Origin: Raineyella sp964402325
Lineage (GTDB): Bacteria > Actinomycetota > Actinomycetes > Propionibacteriales > Propionibacteriaceae
Direction: 5' to 3'
DNA length: 64,000 bases
Assembly: GCA_964402325.1 (NCBI GenBank)
Contig: CAYOBI010000006.1
Coordinates: forward strand, 1-64,000
The position numbers were made by a program, and so were the translations under genes. Positions 33,983-44,513 of the stretch are shown here, one piece after another (the first letter of the stretch is position 1; the number at the start of each line of letters is the position of its first letter). Under the pieces are notes generated by a model. That model worked only from the letters and a program-made list of their open reading frames with translations. It was not told where the DNA came from and did no database searches.

Positions 33983-35395
33983 TCAGGCCCGGTCCCTGTG
34001 GCGCCGGGTGGCGCGCGGCTCGACCACCACCACCTCGCCGTAGCGGGCCACCGCGGAGGTCCAGCCGAGTTCATCGGCGATCCGCTCGTGCAGCGCCGCT
34101 GCGGCGTCCGGCTCGCCGTGGACGATGAAGACCGTCTCCGGGGCGGGGGTGAGCTCCGCCAGCCAGGCCATCAGGTCGCTGCTGTCGGCGTGCACGGAGA
34201 ACTCGGCGTCCCGCACGATGGTGGCCCGCACCGGGATGTAGCGGCCGTGCAGCTTCAGCTCCCGGGCGCCCTCCTCGAGGCTGCGGCCGCGGGTGCCGGT
34301 GGCCTGGTAGCCGGTCAGGATGACCGTGTTGCGGGGGTCGGGCAGCATCTCCTCGAGGTGGTGCAGCACCCGACCGCCGGTGGCCATCCCGGAGGAGGAG
34401 ATGATGATCGCCGGGCCCTCCAGGTCGTTCAGCTCCCGCGAGCTGTCGGCGTCGGGGGTCTCGGTGACGTTCGGCAGGCCGAGGAACTCCTCGACGTCGA
34501 GGTCCGGCCGCAGTTCGTCGCGGTGGGCGGGCGCGCGGTAGACCCGCAGCGCGTTGAGCGCCATCGGGCTGTTGACGTAGATCGGCACCATCGGGATCCG
34601 TCCCTCCTGCTGCATCCCGCCGATGGTCTTCAGCACCACCTCCGTACGGTCCACGGCGAAGGCCGGGATCAGCACCTGCCCGCCGCGGGCGACGGTGTCG
34701 CGGATCGCCGCCGCGAAGTCCTCGTGCGCCAGCTCGGGCTCGGGGTGCTCCCGGTCGCCGTAGGTGGACTCGACCACCACGAACGGCGCCCCCGGCGGGG
34801 TGTCCCGCGGCCGCAGCACCGGATGGTCGTGCCGGCCGATGTCGCCGGAGAACAGGATCGCCGTACGATCCGTCGAGACCCGTACGCTCGCCGACCCGAG
34901 GATGTGGCCGGCCCGGGTCCAGCGGCAGGTGATCCCGTGGCCCAGGTCGACGTCGGTGTCGTACGCCACCACCCGGAAGTGGCCGAGCGTACGTTGCACG
35001 TCCTCCTCGGTGTAGAGCGGCAGCACCGGCTTGTGCCTGGAGTAGCCGTACTTCTCGGCGTGCTCGGCGTCGCGCTCCTGGAGGTAGGCGGCGTCGCGCA
35101 GCACGATCTCGGCCAGTGCCGCGGTGCCCTCGGTCAGCCAGACGTCCCCGGTGAACCCGTCCTTGACCAGCCGCGGCAGGTAGCCGCAGTGGTCCATGTG
35201 GGCATGGGTGATCACCACGTCGTCGATGTCGGCCGGCTCCACCGGGAAGGGGGCCCAGTTCATCGAGCGCCAGTGCTTCTCGCCCTGGTACATCCCCGCG
35301 TCGACGAGGACGCGCCGCCCGTCGAGGGTGAGGAGGAACTTCGAGCCGGTCACGGTGCCGGCCGCGCCGAGGAAGGTGAGGGTCGCGGGAGCCAT
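33983..35395 (-). CDS. MBL-fold metallo-hydrolase with beta-CASP domain (CPSF-like)
   Basis: A 470-residue protein of the RNA-processing branch of metallo-beta-lactamases. The zinc site is in THAHMDHCGYLPRLVK near residue 63, with later ligands in AGHILGSASV and in FSGDIGRHDHP. The beta-CASP and RMMBL regions follow (SSSGMATGGRVLHHLEEML, TGYQATGTRGRSLEEGAREL, FSVHADSSDL, FIVHGEP). Such proteins are usually nucleases acting on RNA, although the bacterial orthologues are poorly characterised. A GTG 12 codons upstream is an alternative start. It is divergent from the TetR gene. Confidence 0.87.
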   Translation of the reverse strand: MAPATLTFLGAAGTVTGSKFLLTLDGRRVLVDAGMYQGEKHWRSMNWAPFPVEPADIDDVVITHAHMDHCGYLPRLVKDGFTGDVWLTEGTAALAEIVLRDAAYLQERDAEHAEKYGYSRHKPVLPLYTEEDVQRTLGHFRVVAYDTDVDLGHGITCRWTRAGHILGSASVRVSTDRTAILFSGDIGRHDHPVLRPRDTPPGAPFVVVESTYGDREHPEPELAHEDFAAAIRDTVARGGQVLIPAFAVDRTEVVLKTIGGMQQEGRIPMVPIYVNSPMALNALRVYRAPAHRDELRPDLDVEEFLGLPNVTETPDADSSRELNDLEGPAIIISSSGMATGGRVLHHLEEMLPDPRNTVILTGYQATGTRGRSLEEGARELKLHGRYIPVRATIVRDAEFSVHADSSDLMAWLAELTPAPETVFIVHGEPDAAAALHERIADELGWTSAVARYGEVVVVEPRATRRHRDRA

Positions 35396-35461
35396 GGATC
35401 CACACTGGACCCCGCCGTGGATCCGCGCCACCGACTCCGGAAGAACTGTCCGGGCAGCGAC

Positions 35462-35489
35462 TTGACCGACGGTCAGTCAGTTGTACGCT
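35462..35489 (+). promoter_or_regulatory. tetR promoter with overlapping palindromic operator
   Basis: A TTGACC -35 (35462-35467) and TACGCT -10 (35484-35489) are 16 bases apart. The palindrome TGACCGACGGTCA (35463-35475) covers the -35 box. The -10 is seven bases from the GTG start, so the transcript is probably leaderless. This is a typical TetR self-repression layout. Confidence 0.6.
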
Positions 35490-35496
35490 GGAGCTC

Positions 35497-36225
35497 GTGG
35501 CGAGGGTGTCCAAGGACCCGGAGGTGCGACGCGAGGAGTTGCTCGACGTCGCCGCCCGGTTGTGCGCCACGGTCGGGTACGACGCCTTCTCGGTGGACGC
35601 CCTGACCCGCGAGGCGTCGGTCGCGAAGGGCACGTTCTACTACTACTTCGGCTCGAAGCAGGACCTGCTGTTCGCCCTGGTCGAGCGCTTCGTCGACGCC
35701 CTCTTCACCGAGCTGGAACGGGTCGCCGCCGACCTGGAGGGAACCGGTGCCGAGCGCTTCCGGCAGCTGCTGCTCGGCGCGACCTCCTGGAAGGTCGGCC
35801 ACGTGGGCGACGCGTACGGCTTCGTCCCGCTGCTCTACAAGCGCGAGAACGCGGAGCTGCGCCACCACCTTTTCGACCAGTGGACCGTCCGGTGCCGGGA
35901 GATCTTCCTGCCCTGTGTCGCCCGGGGCGCCACCGACGGGTCACTGTCCGTCGACGACCCGGAAGTCACCTGCGACCTCGTGCTGTCGATCTGGATCGAC
36001 GGGGCCGCCCGGATGTACGACCGGGCGCTCGCGGCGCCGACCGACGACGCCTACGCCGACATCATCATCCGGAACGTCGCTGCCCTGTCGACCGCCGTCG
36101 AGCGGGTCCTCGGAGCCGGCGCCGGGTCTTTCACCGTGACCCTCGATCCCGCCTTCGTGCGGGGCAGCCGTGTCGCCTTCCTGGCGGCCCTGGACGGGCC
36201 GCTCGACCACCAGCCCAGGAGCTGA
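35497..36225 (+). CDS. TetR family transcriptional regulator
   Basis: A 242-residue repressor with an N-terminal helix-turn-helix (FSVDALTREASVAKGTFYYY, residues about 29-48) and a helical ligand domain. It begins an operon with HlyD, ABC ATPase and FtsX-like permease genes, only three bases before the HlyD gene. Its promoter contains a palindrome over the -35 box, so it likely represses its own export operon and releases it on ligand binding. The ligand is unknown. Confidence 0.88.
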   Translation: MARVSKDPEVRREELLDVAARLCATVGYDAFSVDALTREASVAKGTFYYYFGSKQDLLFALVERFVDALFTELERVAADLEGTGAERFRQLLLGATSWKVGHVGDAYGFVPLLYKRENAELRHHLFDQWTVRCREIFLPCVARGATDGSLSVDDPEVTCDLVLSIWIDGAARMYDRALAAPTDDAYADIIIRNVAALSTAVERVLGAGAGSFTVTLDPAFVRGSRVAFLAALDGPLDHQPRS

Positions 36226-36228
36226 ACC

Positions 36229-37395
36229 ATGAAGAAGGGCCGCATCATCGCCGGTGTCGCCGCGCTGGCCGTCCTCGCCGCCCTCGGCGGTGGGTACGCC
36301 TACTCGCAGCAGGCGGGCAAGCCCACGATCAGCACCGCCCGCGCCGTCGTACAGGACCTGTCGGTGAGCATCTCCGCGCCGGGCAGCGTCGACGCGACCT
36401 CGCGCACGTCGGTCTTCTCCCCGATCGCGGGCACCCTGGAGGCGGTCCGGGTCAGCGACGGGCAGACGGTCAAGGCCGGCGACGTCCTCGCCACCCTGGA
36501 CGGGGCATCCTCGCGGACCGCCGTCGCCCAGGCCAGGGCGCAGGTCGCCCAGGCCGACGCCCAGGCTCGGGCCGCGAGCGCCCAGCTGGCCACCGCCCGG
36601 GCCCAGCGCGCGGCCGCGAGGGCGATGCCGACCGCCACCGACGAGCAGAAGTCGGCCCGGAACGCGGCGCTGTCCGCGGCCGACGCCGCGGAACAGTCCG
36701 CCCGGGCCGCGCAGTCCGCCGCCTCCGCCGCCCAGTCGTCCGCCGCGGTGGTCCGCACCAACGCCGAGAACAACGCCGGGAAGCTCGCCATCACCGCCCC
36801 GACCGGCGGCGTCGTCTCGTTCCCGGTGCTCACGCTGACCTCTCTCGACGGGTCGGGGACCAGGGCCGCCGCCGGGGCCGCGGTGACCACGGCCACGCCG
36901 GTCTTCTCCATCGTCGACCTGTCCAGGGTGGACTTCGCCGCCCAGGTCGACGAGGCCGACATCGCGGGGGTCAAGGTCGGCCAGCAGTCCTCGGTCAGCC
37001 TGGATTCCTTCCCCGGCGACCCCTTCCCCGGGGCGGTCTCGGAGATCTCCACCAGCTCGATCACCACCAAGACCGGCGGCACCGCCTTCGTCGTCAAGGT
37101 GCCGCTCGCCCCCGGTGACCGGTCGGTCCGCCTCGGCATGAGCGGCAACGTGTCGATCGCGACGCAGACCGTCAACGGGGCCCTGGTCGTCCCGATCCAG
37201 GCGGTGCAGACCGACGGGACGACGAAGTACGTCTACCGGGTCGCGAACGGCAAGGTCTCGCGGACCACGGTGACCGTGGGGTCGGCCACCGACACCCTCA
37301 CCCAGGTCACCTCGGGCCTGGCGGCCGGTGACCTCGTCGCCACCAGCCAGCTCGGCTCCCTCAAGGACGGGGCGTCGGTCAATGTGGCCGGTTAG
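36229..37395 (+). CDS. HlyD/MacA-like periplasmic adaptor protein
   Basis: A 388-residue membrane-fusion-type adaptor with an N-terminal membrane anchor (residues 5-25). A biotinyl-lipoyl half-motif (SPIAGTLEAVRVSDGQTVKA) lies at about 64-83, followed by an Ala/Gln-rich coiled coil (about 95-180), and then beta-barrel and C-terminal strands. In a monoderm actinobacterium it probably links the ABC transporter to the cell surface rather than an outer membrane. It overlaps the ATPase gene by 14 bases. Confidence 0.87.
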   Translation: MKKGRIIAGVAALAVLAALGGGYAYSQQAGKPTISTARAVVQDLSVSISAPGSVDATSRTSVFSPIAGTLEAVRVSDGQTVKAGDVLATLDGASSRTAVAQARAQVAQADAQARAASAQLATARAQRAAARAMPTATDEQKSARNAALSAADAAEQSARAAQSAASAAQSSAAVVRTNAENNAGKLAITAPTGGVVSFPVLTLTSLDGSGTRAAAGAAVTTATPVFSIVDLSRVDFAAQVDEADIAGVKVGQQSSVSLDSFPGDPFPGAVSEISTSSITTKTGGTAFVVKVPLAPGDRSVRLGMSGNVSIATQTVNGALVVPIQAVQTDGTTKYVYRVANGKVSRTTVTVGSATDTLTQVTSGLAAGDLVATSQLGSLKDGASVNVAG

Positions 37396-38194
37396 GAGGT
37401 CCACCGGGACGCCGGCGCCGGGCCGGTCGCTGCAGCAACCGGCCGACGAGGCGTCGGACGGGGATCGTACGATCGTCCGGACCGAGGACCTGACCAAGGT
37501 GTACGGCGCGGGAGACAGCGAGGTGCGGGCCCTCGACGGGGTGAGCATCGCGGTCGCGCCGGGGGAGTTCGTCGCCGTGATGGGCCCGTCGGGATGCGGC
37601 AAGTCCACCCTGCTCAACCTGCTGGGCGGGCTCGACTCGCCCACGTCGGGCCGGGTGATGGTCGACGGGGCGGACCTCACCACGCTGCCCGACGACCGGC
37701 TGACCCAGCTGCGACGTCGTCGGATCGGCTTCGTCTTCCAGGCGTTCAACCTGATCCCGGTGCTCGACGCGGTGGAGAACGCCGGACTGCCGCTGATCCT
37801 CGACGGGGCCCCGGACGCCGACGAACGGGCGACCCGGTGGCTGACCCGGGTCGGACTCGCCGATCGGCTGCACAACCGGCCCGACCAGCTGTCCGGCGGC
37901 CAGCAACAGCGCGTCGCCGTCGCCCGGGCGCTGTCGACCGACCCCGCCCTGGTGCTGGCCGACGAGCCCACCGGCAACCTCGACTCGCGCGCGGCGACCG
38001 AGACGGCCGAACTGCTGCAGCAGGTGGCGGGTGAGTGGCACCGGTCGGTGCTGATGGTGACCCACGATCCGCGGATCGCGTCGTACGCCCATCGGCTGGT
38101 GCTGATGAAGGACGGCCGCGTCGTCGACGACCTACCGCTCGACGGGTCGCGGGAGGGCCCGATCCGGGCCATGGAACGAGCGGGGCTGCTGTGA
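37382..38194 (+). CDS. ABC exporter ATP-binding protein (MacB/LolD type)
   Basis: A 270-residue ATPase. Walker A is GPSGCGKST, the Q-loop is FVFQAFNLIPVL, the signature is LSGGQQQRVAVARAL, Walker B is LVLADEPTGNLD and the switch His is in MVTHDPRI. It belongs to the group that powers FtsX-type permeases. The ATG at 37382 lies inside the HlyD gene and gives a 30-residue lead before the core, so the exact start is uncertain. It ends in a GTGA overlap with the permease start. Confidence 0.9.
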   Translation: MWPVRRSTGTPAPGRSLQQPADEASDGDRTIVRTEDLTKVYGAGDSEVRALDGVSIAVAPGEFVAVMGPSGCGKSTLLNLLGGLDSPTSGRVMVDGADLTTLPDDRLTQLRRRRIGFVFQAFNLIPVLDAVENAGLPLILDGAPDADERATRWLTRVGLADRLHNRPDQLSGGQQQRVAVARALSTDPALVLADEPTGNLDSRAATETAELLQQVAGEWHRSVLMVTHDPRIASYAHRLVLMKDGRVVDDLPLDGSREGPIRAMERAGLL

Positions 38195-40845
38195 GCGGGA
38201 CAGTGCTGACCGGGAACGGGGCGAGCGGGACCGGGGCGAGCGGGACGGTCCGGATCGGTCCGGTCGGCGACCGTGGTGCTCGGGCCGGGGCCGGTCGCCG
38301 GCCCTGGGGGGCCGCGCGGGCAAGTCTGATGCTGGCCTGGCGCTACCTGCGCGGGCGGGGGCTGCGGTCCCTGCTGACCAGCCTGGCGGTCGCCCTCGGC
38401 GTGATGCTCGTCTTCGGGCTGAACGGCGTGCTGCCCACCATCATGGACACCTTCAACCGGTCGATCATGTCGGCGGCCGGCAAGATCGACATCTCGGTGA
38501 GCAGCACGCTGGCCCAGCCGTTCTCGCCGGCGGTGCTGGACAGGGTCGCCCGGGTCGACGGGATCGGGGTCGCGACCGGCGAGGTCGAGCAACAGGCTCC
38601 GCTGCCGGTGCGCTCCGAGGTGCCGGTCGCCGACCAGGTTGCCGCGGTGACGGTCGTCGGGGTCGACCCGGCTGTCACCGGGCGGATCCGCGACTACCCG
38701 ATCGTCGACGGCCGGGTGCTGACAACCAACGACACCGGCTCCGTCGTGCTGGCCTCCGACCTGGCCGGTCGTCTCGGGCTGGGGCCGGGGTCCCAGCTCG
38801 CGCTGCCGTCCCAGGTCGGGACGACCCGGTTCACCGTCGTCGGACTGACCTCGACGCCGACCGTCGGCGGCCAGGAACGTGTCTACGTGCCGCTGGCCGC
38901 CGCCCAGCAGCTGTTCGGGCTGGGGGACAAACTGACCGTCGTCCAGGCCTCGCTGGCCCCCGGCGCGGACCGGAGCCGGGTCGAGGACGCGGTCCGGACC
39001 GCGGCCGGCACCGACTACACCGTCGGCGGCCTGTCCACCAACGCGTCCCTGCTCGCCTCGCTGCAGACCAGCCGGCTGGCGTTCACCCTGTTCGGCGTCT
39101 TCGCCGTCGTCACCGCGGGCTTCATCATCCTCAACAGCTTCCGGACGATGGTCGCCGAGCGCCGCCGCGACATCGGCATGCTGCGCGCGATCGGCGCCCG
39201 CCGCCGGACCGTGACCGGGATGTTCCTCGCCGAGGCGCTGCTCCAGGGCGTGGTCGGCACCGCGCTCGGCATGCTGCTCGGCTGGGCGATGGCCGCCGGA
39301 CTGTTCGCGGTGATGGGGCCCTTGTTCGAGAGCGTCGCGCACCTGACGATGGGGCCGCTGCGGTTCGAGTCGACCGCGTACGTCCAGACGATCGCGCTCG
39401 GGATGGGCGTCACCGTGCTGGCGGCCCTGATCCCCGCCCGCGCCGCCGGCCGGATCACCCCGATGGAGGCGCTGCGGCCGGTGACCGAGGAGTCGTACCG
39501 GGCCTCGGCCGGCGTCCGGGCCTGGATCGGCGTCGCCGCGCTGATCGGCTCGGTGTTCTGCCTCGTCACCCGGGTGGCGGGGCTGGTCGGGGTGGGCGCG
39601 GTGCTGTTCCTGATCGGCATCGCCCTGGTGACCCCGGCGGTCGTCAACCCGCTGGCCCGCGCTGTCGGCAACCTGGTCGAGGTCGCGTTCAGCCGGGAGG
39701 GGGCGCTGGCCCGCTCGAACCTGCAGCGCAACCCCGGCCGCTCGGCGGTCACCGTCACCGCGGTGATGCTCGGCCTGGCGTCGATCGTGGCGATGGTGAC
39801 GGTGATCCAGTCGATCTTCGCCGGCTTCCTGGGCTACATCGACAAGTCGCTGAGCGCCGACTACATGGTCATCCCGCAGTCGATCGTGCTGAGTCAGGGC
39901 AACGTCGCCGCCGGCCCCGAGCTGGCCCAGAAGATCAAGCACACCGCGGGCATCGGGCCGGTCTCGTCGCTGCGGATCGCTCGCGGCAAGCTGGACGGGC
40001 GCGACGTGCAGGTGATCGGGATCGACCCGGCCGGCTACCTGAAGGTCGCCGCCCTGGAGTGGAACGACGGCTCCTCCGACGCCGCCGTCGGCCAGCTGGC
40101 CACCGGCCGCTGGCTGATCGGCAACGGCATCTTCTCCAGCCAGGCCGGCCTCGTCCCCGGGCAGGCGGTCACCCTGGACACCCCGAACGGGCAACGTACG
40201 TACCACGTCGCCGGCGTCGGCAACGACTACCTCAACGCGAAGGTCTCCACCGTCTACATCAGTCAGGACATGCTGGCGCGCGACTTCAACGTCACCTCCG
40301 ACCTGCTGATCATGGCCGACCGGCTGCCGAGCGCCGACCCGGTGGCGACCAAGGCTGCCCTGGACCGGATCATCCGCGACTACCCGGGCTTCCGGCTGTA
40401 CGAGGCCTCCCAGTGGCGGGCCGAGCAGGAGCGCACCTTCAACACCTCGCTGGGGGTCTTCAACGCCCTGATCGCCGCCCTCGCGGTCCCGTCCCTGCTG
40501 GCCCTGCTCAACACCCTGGCGATGTCGGTGCTGGCCCGGACCCGCGAGATCGGCATGCTCCGGGCGGTCGGCGCCACCCGCCGGCAGGTTCGCCGGATGG
40601 TCGTCGCCGAGTCGCTGCTGCTGTCGGTGATCGGCACCCTGTTCGGCGTGGTCTCGGGGGTCTGGCTGGGCTACGCCCTGGTCCAGGCGATGCGGAACGT
40701 CGGCTGGCCGATGCCGTACGCGTTCCCGTACGCCGGGGTGGCGCTGACGATCGTCGTGGGCATCGTCTTCGGTGTCCTCGCCGCGCTGATCCCGGCCCGT
40801 TCGGCCGCCAGGCTCGACGTGGTGGCGGCGCTACACCACGAGTGA
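38191..40845 (+). CDS. FtsX-like ABC exporter permease, two repeat units
   Basis: An 884-residue protein with two units, each containing an extracytoplasmic MacB_PCD-like domain and an FtsX membrane domain. The first FtsX core is near residues 295-430 (RRRDIGMLRAIGARRRTVTG) and the second near 760-880 (ARTREIGMLRAVGATRRQVR). It should extrude lipids, peptides or drugs with the upstream ATPase and adaptor. The GTG start overlaps the ATPase stop by four bases. The N-terminus contains a short degenerate Gly/Ser/Thr repeat (NGASGTGASGT). Confidence 0.9.
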   Translation: MSGTVLTGNGASGTGASGTVRIGPVGDRGARAGAGRRPWGAARASLMLAWRYLRGRGLRSLLTSLAVALGVMLVFGLNGVLPTIMDTFNRSIMSAAGKIDISVSSTLAQPFSPAVLDRVARVDGIGVATGEVEQQAPLPVRSEVPVADQVAAVTVVGVDPAVTGRIRDYPIVDGRVLTTNDTGSVVLASDLAGRLGLGPGSQLALPSQVGTTRFTVVGLTSTPTVGGQERVYVPLAAAQQLFGLGDKLTVVQASLAPGADRSRVEDAVRTAAGTDYTVGGLSTNASLLASLQTSRLAFTLFGVFAVVTAGFIILNSFRTMVAERRRDIGMLRAIGARRRTVTGMFLAEALLQGVVGTALGMLLGWAMAAGLFAVMGPLFESVAHLTMGPLRFESTAYVQTIALGMGVTVLAALIPARAAGRITPMEALRPVTEESYRASAGVRAWIGVAALIGSVFCLVTRVAGLVGVGAVLFLIGIALVTPAVVNPLARAVGNLVEVAFSREGALARSNLQRNPGRSAVTVTAVMLGLASIVAMVTVIQSIFAGFLGYIDKSLSADYMVIPQSIVLSQGNVAAGPELAQKIKHTAGIGPVSSLRIARGKLDGRDVQVIGIDPAGYLKVAALEWNDGSSDAAVGQLATGRWLIGNGIFSSQAGLVPGQAVTLDTPNGQRTYHVAGVGNDYLNAKVSTVYISQDMLARDFNVTSDLLIMADRLPSADPVATKAALDRIIRDYPGFRLYEASQWRAEQERTFNTSLGVFNALIAALAVPSLLALLNTLAMSVLARTREIGMLRAVGATRRQVRRMVVAESLLLSVIGTLFGVVSGVWLGYALVQAMRNVGWPMPYAFPYAGVALTIVVGIVFGVLAALIPARSAARLDVVAALHHE

Positions 40846-40857
40846 GGCGGGCACAGA

Positions 40858-40871
40858 GCGGGACGTCCCGC
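40858..40871 (+). terminator. Palindrome after the export operon
   Basis: GCGGGACGTCCCGC is a perfect 14-base palindrome 13 bases after the permease stop. As a hairpin it has only a 5-bp stem, so it may equally be a protein-binding site. Confidence 0.35.
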
Positions 40872-40902
40872 AGCGGTCGGGCCGTCGGCCTACCATCGCC
40901 CT

Positions 40903-41079
40903 GTGTCAGCTTCGGAGCGTTGGTCCCGGTGGGGCGGAGACGCTGCCGGCGGACCCGGCACTCGCACGCGCCGGGGCGGGCCCGGATCCATCCGGGGAGT
41001 GATGATCCCGACGTGGAGGATCCGCGCAATGGCCGCCTGTGGAGCAGTGGAGCGGATGACGGGAATCGAACCCGCGTAG
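40903..41079 (+). pseudogene. Possible gene remnant with a leaderless-type start
   Basis: TACCAT (40891-40896) lies six bases before a GTG at 40903, the arrangement seen at genuine starts in this window. The frame then reads VSASERWSRWGGDAAGG and becomes Arg/Gly/Pro-rich without family resemblance. It ends inside the antisense strand of the tRNA-Gly gene. It looks like a promoter plus 5' end whose gene has been lost, although a 58-residue peptide cannot be excluded. Confidence 0.3.
40981..40996 (-). terminator. Possible terminator of tRNA-Gly
   Basis: CCCGGATCCATCCGGG is an inverted repeat downstream of the tRNA on the minus strand; as a stem it gives CCCGG/CCGGG with a 6-base loop. No U-tract is seen. 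Confidence 0.3.
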
Positions 41080-41121
41080 CCAGTTTGGAAGACTGGGGCT
41101 CTACCATTGAGCTACATCCGC
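41051..41121 (-). tRNA. tRNA-Gly (anticodon UCC)
   Basis: A 71-nt cloverleaf on the minus strand. The acceptor stem GCGGATG/CATCCGC has a U discriminator. The D arm is GCTC/GAGC, the anticodon stem CCAGT/ACTGG carries the loop CTTCCAA (anticodon at 41087-41089), and the T loop is TTCGATT. CCA is not encoded. Discriminator U and this anticodon fit glycine (GGA codons). Confidence 0.97.
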
Positions 41122-41148
41122 GCGCGCCCGCTGGGGACGCAGGGCCTC

Positions 41149-41154
41149 ACTATA
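41149..41154 (-). promoter_or_regulatory. -10 box of tRNA-Gly
   Basis: TATAGT on the minus strand, about 28 bases upstream of the mature tRNA 5' end. A TGGCGG -35-like box is roughly 17 bases further up. It is a strong -10 for so GC-rich a region. Confidence 0.55.
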
Positions 41155-41230
41155 GCCGAGATCCGGCCCTCCGCCAGCGCAGGCGTCGTGCGACGTTCCT
41201 CCACCGGGCCGACGCCCGTCCCGCCCGTCC

Positions 41231-41938
41231 TCACCGTCGCCGGACGTGCGCCGCCTTCTGCCGGGTCTCCACCTCGTAGTCGGGGTGGGCCTGCATCAGG
41301 TCCTTGAGCTTGGGGTAGCCCCACGTACGGGGGTCGAAGTCGGAGGCGAGCCGCGACAGGTTGCTGCCGACGGCGCCCAGGTTGGCCCAGCCGTCGTCCC
41401 CGGCGGCTGCGTCCACGGCCTCGGCGAGCAGCCGGTCCAGCTTGGAGTTGCGGGTCAGCATCGGCTTCGCCTCGGGTACGGCCCGGTCCGGCTGTCCGGA
41501 GAGGTTCTCCACGTAGATGAAGGTGTCGCAGGCGGCCACGAAGGGCTTCGGCGTCTTGCGTTCGCCGAAGCCGTAGACGGTGAGTCCCTGCTCGCGGATC
41601 CGGGCCGCCAGCCGGGTGAAGTCGCTGTCGCTGGAGACGATGCAGAAGCCGTCCAGGTTGCCCGCGTACAGCAGGTCCATCGCGTCGATGATCATCGCGC
41701 TGTCGGTGGCGTTCTTGCCGGTGGTGTAGCTGAACTGCTGGATCGGCTGGATCGAGTGCTGCAGCAGCGTCGCCTTCCAGGGCCCCAGATCCGCCCGGGT
41801 CCAGTCGCCGTAGGCCCGCCGGACGCTCGCCTTGCCGTGCTTGGCGACCTCCACGACGAGCTGGTCGAGGTGCTGGGCGCCGGCGTTGTCGGCGTCGATC
41901 AGGATCGCCAGCCGGGCCTCGTCCGTAGTGTCCGCCAT
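41231..41938 (-). CDS. NYN domain protein with C-terminal OST-HTH/LOTUS-like region
   Basis: A 235-residue protein. The NYN (PIN-like RNase) domain covers about residues 8-150. Acidic residues appear in AILIDADNAGAQHLD, in DSAMIIDAMDLLYAG and in FCIVSSDSDFTRLAARIREQ, with YGFGERKTPKPFVAACDTFI following. The C-terminal 70 residues (DDGWANLGAVGSNLSRL, FDPRTWGYPKLKDLMQ) match the small winged-helix OST-HTH type. It probably cleaves or binds structured RNA. The neighbouring tRNA-Gly on the same strand is a suggestive but unproven partner. Confidence 0.82.
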   Translation of the reverse strand: MADTTDEARLAILIDADNAGAQHLDQLVVEVAKHGKASVRRAYGDWTRADLGPWKATLLQHSIQPIQQFSYTTGKNATDSAMIIDAMDLLYAGNLDGFCIVSSDSDFTRLAARIREQGLTVYGFGERKTPKPFVAACDTFIYVENLSGQPDRAVPEAKPMLTRNSKLDRLLAEAVDAAAGDDGWANLGAVGSNLSRLASDFDPRTWGYPKLKDLMQAHPDYEVETRQKAAHVRRR

Positions 41939-41994
41939 CCTGATCCCCGTCCGACTCGTACGCCCACGACGCCGGCAGTCTCCCACAGGGCGGG

Positions 41995-44379
<2,385 letters not shown>

Positions 44380-44459
44380 CGGTGCCGCCTTCCTGTCGTG
44401 CCCGTCCGCGCCGGTCGGGCTCGTGCGGTGGTCGGTCGTACGGGCCCCGGGGATGGCTG

Positions 44460-44513
44460 GTGACCTCGACGGGACTCGTGACCTGGTCTGGGACTGTGAC
44501 CTCGACCATGGTG
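44460..44513. repeat. Three phased 18-bp repeats between uvrA-like and CPBP genes
   Basis: GTGACCT recurs at 44460, 44478 and 44496, exactly 18 bases apart, within imperfect 18-mers. The block lies 80 bases upstream of the UvrA-like start and runs into the CPBP start region. It may be a repeated operator in the divergent control region, or coding repeats (VTSTGL, VTWSGT, VTSTMV) if the CPBP frame starts earlier. Confidence 0.5.

Noticed and set aside
35941..40206. Minus-strand open frame of 1421 codons across the export operon
   Set aside because: Antisense to four genes with clear motifs, and its product is low-complexity Arg/Gly/Asp.
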